A stretch of DNA of 64,000 nucleotides. It comes from Chloroflexota bacterium (GTDB lineage: Bacteria > Chloroflexota > Dormibacteria > Dormibacterales > Dormibacteraceae). Location of the stretch: positions 1-64,000 of the forward strand of contig VBIW01000045.1 in the NCBI GenBank assembly GCA_005880915.1, read 5' to 3'. The notes under the pieces are model-generated. The model did no database searches and was not told the origin of the DNA. It was given only the letters and a program-made list of their open reading frames with translations. Shown one piece after another: positions 58,657 through 64,000 of this stretch (its first letter is position 1; each line of letters starts with the position of its first letter). The position numbers and the translations under genes are program-made.

Positions 58657-59856
58657 ATGGAGATCATCCGCAACGTCGCCCGCCACAAGCTGCGCAGCTT
58701 CCTGACCATCTCGGGCATCCTCATCGGAGTCCTCGCCCTCACGACGATGGGCGCGCTCGCCGAGAACTTCAACGCCCTGCTCGACGGCGGCGTGAAGTAC
58801 TACGGCGGCAGCATCCAGGTGGGTCCGCCGGACGGCCAGGCCGCGTCGCTTCTCGCCCTCAGCAAGATCGACGAGATCAAGCAGGTCCCCGGAGTGAAGG
58901 TCGCGTTTCCCGCCTACCAGTTCTCGGTCAAGCCAGGCCAGATCACCGCGGTGAGCTTCGGCATCCCCGACCTGATCATCGCCGGCGACCCCACGGAAAA
59001 CGCGTGGAGCTCGCTCAAGACGACCTACGCGCAGGGCCACAACATCGACGCCGACTCGCTGGGTCAGGTCGTGCTCGGCTCGACCATCGACAAGGAGTTC
59101 AACAAGAAGATCGGCGACACGATCGACCTGCCGGTCAAGCCACCCGACGCCAAGCCCGACTTCGTCAATCACCCCTTCAAGGTGATCGGCATCCTCAACC
59201 CCACCCGCACCGCGCCCGACACCTTCGCCTACATCGGCATCGCCGATGGGCAGATGCTGCTGAAGGACAGCCTGCCGGCCGCGATCCGCGACCAGATCGA
59301 CGTCACGCAGATCACCGAGGCCATCGACGTGTACGGCGCGCCGGGCGCATCGACCGCTGACCTGGACAAGATCTCCGACCAGATCAACGCCCAGGTCGGC
59401 GGGGTCAAGGCGATCCGGCCCAGCACGCTGGTCAACAGCTTCAAGTCCGGCGGCGCGATCTTCACCGCGATCACGACCGCGGCGGCGCTGCTCGCGCTGA
59501 TCATCGGAGGCCTGTCGGTCGTGAACACGATGTTCATGGCGGTGGCCGAGCGCGTCCGCGAGATCGGCTTGAAGAAGGCGGTCGGCGCGACGACGATCGA
59601 CGTGATGGGCGAGTTCCTGCTCGAAGCAACCCTCATCGGGCTCATCGGAGGCTTGCTGGGCTATGGCATCGGGGCGGCGATCACGATCGTCATCAATGCC
59701 ACCACGCCCGCAGGCCAATCGACGCTGTTCCTGATCACGCCCAACCTGACCCTCCTCGCGATCGGGTTCGCCACCGCGCTCGGCGCGGTCGCGGGCGTCC
59801 TGCCGGCGTGGCGCGCGGCGCGAATGGACCCGGTCATCGCGCTGAGGACCGACTGA
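58657..59856 (+). CDS. ABC transporter permease, MacB/FtsX-like
   Basis: A 399-residue protein. An N-terminal helix (HKLRSFLTISGILIGVLALT) is followed by a long extracytoplasmic MacB-type domain (about 40-265) and three C-terminal helices with the FtsX motif (VNTMFMAVAERVREIGLKKA VGATT). It forms an exporter of the mechanotransmission type with the ATPase that starts in its stop (TGATG). Confidence 0.9.
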   Translation: MEIIRNVARHKLRSFLTISGILIGVLALTTMGALAENFNALLDGGVKYYGGSIQVGPPDGQAASLLALSKIDEIKQVPGVKVAFPAYQFSVKPGQITAVSFGIPDLIIAGDPTENAWSSLKTTYAQGHNIDADSLGQVVLGSTIDKEFNKKIGDTIDLPVKPPDAKPDFVNHPFKVIGILNPTRTAPDTFAYIGIADGQMLLKDSLPAAIRDQIDVTQITEAIDVYGAPGASTADLDKISDQINAQVGGVKAIRPSTLVNSFKSGGAIFTAITTAAALLALIIGGLSVVNTMFMAVAERVREIGLKKAVGATTIDVMGEFLLEATLIGLIGGLLGYGIGAAITIVINATTPAGQSTLFLITPNLTLLAIGFATALGAVAGVLPAWRAARMDPVIALRTD

Positions 59857-60557
59857 TGGCGAACGTGCGCCTGGTCGAGCTGACCAAGAACTACAAGCGC
59901 GGCTCGGAGATCATCCACGCCGTCGACGGCGTGACGCTCGACATAGATAAAGGTGAGTTCGTCGCGGTGGTCGGGCGGTCCGGCAGCGGCAAGACGACGA
60001 TGCTCGACCTGCTGGGCCTCCTGCTCAAGCCCACCGCCGGCAGCCTGTTCATCGACGACGTCGACACCGCCAGGCTCAACGATCGCGACCGCGCGCACAT
60101 GCGGGCGCGGCGTGTCGGTTTCGTCTTCCAGGAGTACAACCTGCTGTCCGGCCTGAACGTGCTCGAGAACGTCATGCTGCCGCTGCGCTACGTGAAGGAC
60201 GGCAAGGCGGGCCGGCAGCGCGCGCTCGAGCTCATCGAACGCGTCGGCTTGACGAACCGCATCAAGCACCGGCCGACAGAGCTGTCCGGCGGCCAGATGC
60301 AGCGCGTCGCCATCGCGCGCTCGATGGTCAACAGCCCGTCGCTCATCCTGCTCGACGAGCCGACCGGCGCGGTGGACACCGAGACGGCGCAGCAGCTGGT
60401 CGACCTGCTGAAGAAGCTGAACAGCGAGGACAAGGTCACGATCGTGCTCGTCACTCACGACCTCGACGTCGCCGCCCAGGCGCGGCGTGAGATCAGGTTG
60501 AAAGACGGCAAGGTCCTGTCCGACGAGAAAGTCAAGGAGACGGTTCCGGTAGGTTAG
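59856..60557 (+). CDS. ABC transporter ATP-binding protein, LolD/MacB-like
   Basis: A 233-residue ATPase. Walker A GRSGSGKTT, Q-loop FVFQEYNLL, signature LSGGQMQRVAIARSM, Walker B LILLDEPTGAVD and switch LVTHDLDVA are intact. It overlaps the permease stop. Confidence 0.93.
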   Translation: MANVRLVELTKNYKRGSEIIHAVDGVTLDIDKGEFVAVVGRSGSGKTTMLDLLGLLLKPTAGSLFIDDVDTARLNDRDRAHMRARRVGFVFQEYNLLSGLNVLENVMLPLRYVKDGKAGRQRALELIERVGLTNRIKHRPTELSGGQMQRVAIARSMVNSPSLILLDEPTGAVDTETAQQLVDLLKKLNSEDKVTIVLVTHDLDVAAQARREIRLKDGKVLSDEKVKETVPVG

Positions 60558-60562
60558 GAAGC

Positions 60563-61420
60563 CTGAAGATCGGACTCGGGCTTCCCAACGCGGACAAGAG
60601 CCTCCACGACGGCCGGCTCCTGGTCGAGATCGCGCGGCGCGCGGAGGCGCTCGGCTTTTCGACCCTGGGCACCATCGGGCGCGTCTCCTATCCCAACTTC
60701 GAGGAGCTCGTCACCCTGGGCGCGGCCGCGGGGGCGACCGAGCGCATCGGCCTGATGACCGACATCCTGCTCGCCACCGTGCGCGAGCCGGTCCTGCTGG
60801 CCAAGCAGGCCGCGACGCTGGACCAGGTCTCGGGCGGCCGGTTCGTGCTTGGCGTCGGGGTGGGCGGGCGGCCGGACGACTTCACCGTGACGGGGTTCAA
60901 CCCCCACGACCGCGGCAAGCGCATGGATGCGGCGCTCGACCTGATGCACCAGGCCTGGCGGGGCGAGCCGGTGCCGGGCACCACCCAGCCCGTGACGCCG
61001 CGGCCGGTCAACGGCCACTCGGTGCCGGTCATGATCGGCGGCCATACCGAGAAGGCGATGGCGCGGATCGGCAAGTACGGGATCGGCTACACCCTGGGCG
61101 GCGGGACGCCCGAGCAGCTGCGCGGGGTGATCGAACAGGTCACCTCGATCTGGAACGGGGCCGGCAGGCCGGGCAAACCGGAGTTCCGGGCGCTCGGCTA
61201 TTTCGCCCTGGGCGACGAGGTGGCGGGCGAGGCCGAAGGCAACTTGAAGGACTACTACGGCGACTACGGGCCCAGGGTCTGGGCGGGCGCGGTCAAGACG
61301 GCGGAGGAGGCGTGGCAGAGGGTCAGCGCGTTCGAGCAGGCGGGCTGCGACGAGCTGATCCTGTTCATGGCCGCCCCAGCAATCGAACAAGCAGAACGCC
61401 TGGCCAAGGCCGTCCTCTAA
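60563..61420 (+). CDS. LLM-class F420-dependent oxidoreductase, apparent CTG start
   Basis: A 285-residue TIM-barrel enzyme. The family start IGLGLPNADKSLHDGRLL lies well upstream of the first in-frame ATG (60755). There is no ATG, GTG or TTG between the beginning of the conserved region and a long way upstream, and CTG 60563 is the natural start. Other motifs: RIGLMTDILLATVREPVLLA, GRFVLGVGVGGRPDDF, PVMIGGHTEKAMARIGKYG. An F420-linked reduction is likely. Confidence 0.85.
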   Translation: MKIGLGLPNADKSLHDGRLLVEIARRAEALGFSTLGTIGRVSYPNFEELVTLGAAAGATERIGLMTDILLATVREPVLLAKQAATLDQVSGGRFVLGVGVGGRPDDFTVTGFNPHDRGKRMDAALDLMHQAWRGEPVPGTTQPVTPRPVNGHSVPVMIGGHTEKAMARIGKYGIGYTLGGGTPEQLRGVIEQVTSIWNGAGRPGKPEFRALGYFALGDEVAGEAEGNLKDYYGDYGPRVWAGAVKTAEEAWQRVSAFEQAGCDELILFMAAPAIEQAERLAKAVL

Positions 61421-61428
61421 GGAAGAGG

Positions 61429-61530
61429 TAGGTCGGCGGCGAAGCCGCCGGGTGGGGATGCGGAACCGGAAGGGCCCGCTTCACCTCCCCGCTTGCCGGG
61501 GAGGTCGGCGGCGAAGCCGCCGGGTGGGGA
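61429..61530. repeat. Family B repeats, one and a half copies
   Basis: GGTCGGCGGCGAAGCCGCCG then GGTGGGGA twice, with CACCTCCCCGCTTGCCGGGG AGG between. It is the reverse complement of the modC-side units at 25641-25942, with slightly changed spacing. Confidence 0.85.
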
Positions 61531-61587
61531 CGTGGAGCCAGAAGGGCTGAACCAATACCCCCTCCCCTTATCCTTCGTTAACCAACC

Positions 61588-62079
61588 ATGGGTCTCCGCC
61601 TGTTCACCCTCCTCGGCGTCTTCGCCGGCCTGATCGTCGCCGCCGTCGTGGCGGCGGGCGCCTACACCGCTCTGAAGACGCCGCTGCAGGCCAGCCCGAA
61701 CAGCAACCTGGCGCTGGAGAACTGCACGCCGGGACCGTGCAAGGACCTCAACGGCTACACGATCTGGGTCTCCAACGTGCGCCTCGACAACGACGTGGTG
61801 CGGATGACCCTGAAGTTCAAGAACTCGAGCCCGTCCACCCACGCCTCGCCGGAGGATGTGCAGTTGATCGACGCGAGCCGCCGCGGGTCGCCTCTGATCA
61901 CCGATGCCAGCGGATGCAACACGTGGACGCGCCACGAGTTCACCAAGAAGGGCGACACATTTGGACCGGTCAACATCTGCTTCCGCGTGGCGAACACCAC
62001 GCAACCCTTTCTCCTGCGCTGGGCGCCGGACGAGGGCGCGTTCTGCTGCGAGACCGAGCTCAAGATCTATCTCTCCTGA
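61588..62079 (+). CDS. Hypothetical signal-anchored protein
   Basis: A 163-residue protein with one N-terminal helix (FTLLGVFAGLIVAAVVAAGA) and an extracytoplasmic Ig/DUF4352-like beta domain: GYTIWVSNVRLDNDVVRMTL, FKNSSPSTHASPEDVQLID, and GDTFGPVNICFRV. Six Cys suggest disulfides. It overlaps the convergent GDPD gene by 20 bases. Confidence 0.65.
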   Translation: MGLRLFTLLGVFAGLIVAAVVAAGAYTALKTPLQASPNSNLALENCTPGPCKDLNGYTIWVSNVRLDNDVVRMTLKFKNSSPSTHASPEDVQLIDASRRGSPLITDASGCNTWTRHEFTKKGDTFGPVNICFRVANTTQPFLLRWAPDEGAFCCETELKIYLS

Positions 62080-62617
62080 GCCTTAGCGCCAGGTCGGGCC
62101 GGTTGGTGATGATCCCAGCAATCCGCCCGTCTTTGATAAAGCGCACCATCAGCTTTCGCTCGTCCACGGTCCAGACCCACACCGGGATGGCGTAGCGCGC
62201 ACAGAAATCGAGCGCCTCGTCAGTCGCGTACCGCTGGTCGAGCGCGATGAAGTCGGCATCGGTCTCTTCGACGTGCTGGCGGGTGAGACCTGCTCTGACG
62301 TCGGGAAATCGGTCCTTGATCGCACGGACCGATTCGTAGAAAGGTGATGTGACCGCGAGCCTGCTGGCCGGATACTTCGCGAGCGCGGCCTGGACGACGT
62401 CGAGGTCGTGGCCGGTCTCCTTCAGGTCCAGCTGGACACCGACTCGCCCGGTCGCGGCGTCGAGGACCTCATCGAGAGTCGGATGCTTGCCGCCAGGCTG
62501 CAGCTCGTCGTGTGAGATGACATACACGCCATCGGAGTTGCGACGCACATCGACCTCGATGAAATCGGCGCCGCTGTCGACCCAGCGCGGAAAGCCCCGA
62601 TGCGCAGATACGATCAA
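62060..62617 (-). CDS. Glycerophosphodiester phosphodiesterase family protein
   Basis: A 185-residue TIM-barrel-like protein. TTG 62617 fits because the conserved LIVSAHRG begins here; ATG 62644 would overlap the divergent SDR gene. Active-site residues HRG, IEVDVRRN (Glu-Asp) and the His in ISHDE are present. A shorter-than-usual variant (about 185 versus 240 residues). It hydrolyses glycerophosphodiesters to glycerol-3-phosphate. Confidence 0.86.
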   Translation of the reverse strand: MIVSAHRGFPRWVDSGADFIEVDVRRNSDGVYVISHDELQPGGKHPTLDEVLDAATGRVGVQLDLKETGHDLDVVQAALAKYPASRLAVTSPFYESVRAIKDRFPDVRAGLTRQHVEETDADFIALDQRYATDEALDFCARYAIPVWVWTVDERKLMVRFIKDGRIAGIITNRPDLALRLRRDRS

Positions 62618-62626
62618 TACGAATAG

Positions 62627-63394
62627 ATGATGGCGGTGCGGCATCCGACGGTTGTGGTGACCGGAGCGAGCGGAGCGATAGGCTCGGCCACAGTCGAAGC
62701 TCTCCAACGGCGGCGCGTGCAGGTCATCGAGCTGACTCGACCGTCGCTCGACCTTTCGTCGATGGCCTCGGTGCGCGCCACCGCGCGCGAGCTGAACCGC
62801 ACCGCGGGCCATATCGACGCGCTGCTGAACATCGCGGCCACCTTCACGACGAGATATCAGAAAACGAAGGAAGGGTTCGAGACGATGCTCGCGACGAATC
62901 ACCTGGGCCCGTTTCTACTGACCAACCTGCTGCGCGACCGGCTGACGCCGGGCGGTAGGGTGATCACGGTCACGGCGCCATCGACCACGCGAGTCGACAT
63001 GGACCGGCTGCAGGACCGCGAGCGCTTCAACGCGATGCACACGTTCGGCGCGACGAAGGCGGCGAACCTGATGTTCACGTTCGAGCTGGCGCGGCGGGCC
63101 AAGCGCTGGGAAATCCGGGCGAACGCGTTCTACCCGGGCCTGGTGCGCTCGGAGCTGATGCGCGAAGCGCCGCGAGTGGTGCGTCTCGCGGCGCGCCTGG
63201 TCTCGAGGAGCCCAGACCGAGCGGCGCACGACCTGGCCGACCTGGCCCTATCCCCCGCCCACGCAGGCACAACAGGATGGCTGTTCAAAGGAACCCGCCA
63301 CATAGACGCCCCACGCGCCACCCAAGACATAGGCCAACAAAGCAAGCTGTGGCAAAAAACCACCGACCTGGTGGAACTAGAAGGAGGCTTCTAA
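62627..63394 (+). CDS. Atypical short-chain dehydrogenase/reductase
   Basis: A 255-residue Rossmann protein. The cofactor motif TGASGAIG is good, but the usual NAG motif reads NIAA, and the catalytic YxxxK is FGATK, with Phe140 in place of the Tyr, while Lys144 is kept. It resembles the retinol-dehydrogenase-like branch (LATNHLGPFLLTNLL). With the proton donor lost, activity is doubtful, so a binding or regulatory role is possible. It is divergent from the GDPD gene with only 9 bases between the preferred starts. Confidence 0.85.
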   Translation: MMAVRHPTVVVTGASGAIGSATVEALQRRRVQVIELTRPSLDLSSMASVRATARELNRTAGHIDALLNIAATFTTRYQKTKEGFETMLATNHLGPFLLTNLLRDRLTPGGRVITVTAPSTTRVDMDRLQDRERFNAMHTFGATKAANLMFTFELARRAKRWEIRANAFYPGLVRSELMREAPRVVRLAARLVSRSPDRAAHDLADLALSPAHAGTTGWLFKGTRHIDAPRATQDIGQQSKLWQKTTDLVELEGGF

Positions 63395-63465
63395 CCTCCG
63401 TTTGAGGGAGCTGGAAGGCGGCTTCTGAGAGGTTAGGTAGAGATGGGTGAGGTGGGAGAGATTGC

Positions 63466-63616
63466 TCCTCCCCATTTATGGGGAGGTGGCTCTTCCCCAC
63501 GCAGTGGGGAAGTACCGCCGCTTGCGGCGGGGATGGGGCAGCCGCCGGAGGGGCTCGCGGATCTGGATCTTCACCTCCCCGCTAGCCGGGGAGGTCGGCC
63601 GCAGGCCGGGTGGGGA
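63466..63616. repeat. Composite family A and B repeats
   Basis: The first 90 bases are the inverted near-identical copy of 32512-32600. A family B unit CACCTCCCCGCTAGCCGGGG AGG then follows. Confidence 0.9.
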
Positions 63617-63649
63617 GCTCCGAATCTCCATCCCCGCCACTCAACCCAT

Positions 63650-63670
63650 TCACAACTCCCTCACAACTCC
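63650..63670 (+). promoter_or_regulatory. Direct repeat upstream of the last gene
   Basis: TCACAACTCC occurs at 63650-63659 and 63661-63670, an 11-base period, one helical turn, as is usual for OmpR-type response-regulator sites. It lies about 60-80 bases before the start at 63729. Confidence 0.6.
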
Positions 63671-63728
63671 AGGGAAGGATGGGAGGTGCTGCAAGCAAAC
63701 CTCGTTCATCACAAAGGAGTGACTCGAC

Positions 63729-64000
63729 ATGAGACGCGGATTCGGTTTGATCGGGCTGCTGGTGACGGCAATCGTGCTGGTCATCGTCGGCGCGATCGCA
63801 TACAACATCGGATGGTCGGACGGGGTAGCCACCCACCTGCCGGCCAACGCCGTCGCCACCGACGGCGCGCCCTACTACTACGGCCAGCACTGGGGCGGCC
63901 CAGGCTTCGGCCTGTTCGGAATCTTCTGGTTCCTGCTGATCCTGTTCGGCCTGTTCTGGCTGTTCCGCATCGCCTTCTTCGGCTTCGGAATGCGCCGCTG
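63729..64000 (+). CDS. Membrane protein, 3' end beyond the window
   Basis: Partial gene; 90 codons are visible and no stop is reached. ATG 63729 has AAAGGAG at spacing 9. One N-terminal helix (FGLIGLLVTAIVLVIVGAIA), a short extracytoplasmic section with YYYGQHWGGPGFG, and a second helix rich in Phe and Leu (FGIFWFLLILFGLFWLFRIA). Similar small membrane proteins are placed next to two-component regulators in Chloroflexota-like genomes, which would suit the direct repeats upstream. Not otherwise recognised. Confidence 0.7.
   Translation, partial: MRRGFGLIGLLVTAIVLVIVGAIAYNIGWSDGVATHLPANAVATDGAPYYYGQHWGGPGFGLFGIFWFLLILFGLFWLFRIAFFGFGMRR

Overview
The window is one contiguous stretch of high-GC bacterial chromosome (roughly two thirds G+C by eye), densely coded on both strands, with five tRNA genes and no rRNA, CRISPR array, prophage or recognisable insertion sequence. 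No gene fixes the taxonomy. Two likely F420-dependent LLM oxidoreductases, an F420-type PPOX protein, many lipoproteins, Ser/Thr kinases, a DUF1800/DUF1501 pair and at least one apparently leaderless promoter together suggest a soil-type lineage near Chloroflexota/Dormibacterota or Actinomycetota. That assignment is inference.

Layout. 1-1.4 kb: end of a rhodanese, an ABM-fold protein and a sulfite-oxidase-like Moco enzyme. 1.5-4.4 kb: a more accessory-looking stretch with a Phd/VapC toxin-antitoxin pair, a TraB/GumN-like protein, a small P-loop kinase and an orphan membrane protein. 4.5-9.8 kb: tRNA-Leu(GAG), membrane proteins, tRNA-Arg(TCG), a PHP phosphoesterase, an acyl-CoA synthetase and a formamidase. 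9.9-13.7 kb: a 928-residue fusion of Ser/Thr kinase, Cys/His cluster and AAA+ ATPase, facing a kelch-type lipoprotein. 13.8-17.8 kb: tRNA-Leu(CAG), MOSC protein, M29 aminopeptidase, PrsW protease. 18.0-22.4 kb: a tight minus-strand operon of DUF1800, DUF1501, a small secreted protein, ApbE and a ferric-reductase-like membrane protein. 22.7-25.6 kb: a molybdate regulator followed by ModABC. 26-32.5 kb: HtrA protease, PPK2 and a branched-chain amino-acid ABC system with fused LivG-LivF. 32.7-38.7 kb: cold-shock protein, TypA, DUF2207 protein, lactate permease. 38.7-46.8 kb: tRNA-Leu(CAA), lipoprotein, two FecR-domain paralogues, a predicted pseudokinase, tRNA-Leu(TAG), S9 peptidase. 46.8-64 kb: many small enzymes and regulators (nicotinamidase, dodecin, ArsR/VOC/SRPBCC operon, F420-type enzymes, MsrB, DUF559 nuclease, LUD/MarR divergon, PhzF, thioesterase, LysE, ABC exporter, GDPD, SDR).

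Three things stand out. (1) On the minus strand at 54647-55507 a GrdB-family (glycine/betaine/sarcosine reductase selenoprotein B-like) gene is interrupted by one in-frame UGA at the expected redox position, with a SECIS-like hairpin just downstream. It is best read as a selenoprotein. (2) A family of nested-palindrome repeats with a CCTCCCC...GGGGAGG core occurs at about a dozen loci. It includes tandem arrays with periods of 79, 86 and 57 bp and two inverted, almost identical 89-bp copies 31 kb apart. One array is translated as the C-terminus of a DUF559 nuclease that also has the repeat on its other side. (3) Two unusual kinases: the kinase-AAA+ fusion, and a membrane-anchored pseudokinase that has lost the glycine loop, the VAIK lysine and the DFG aspartate.

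Functional links include molybdenum (sulfite-oxidase-like enzyme, MOSC, ModABC with its regulator), flavin-based membrane electron transfer (ApbE plus ferric-reductase-like protein), lactate (LctP and a LUD protein, not adjacent) and amino-acid or amide scavenging (Liv, M29, S9, formamidase).
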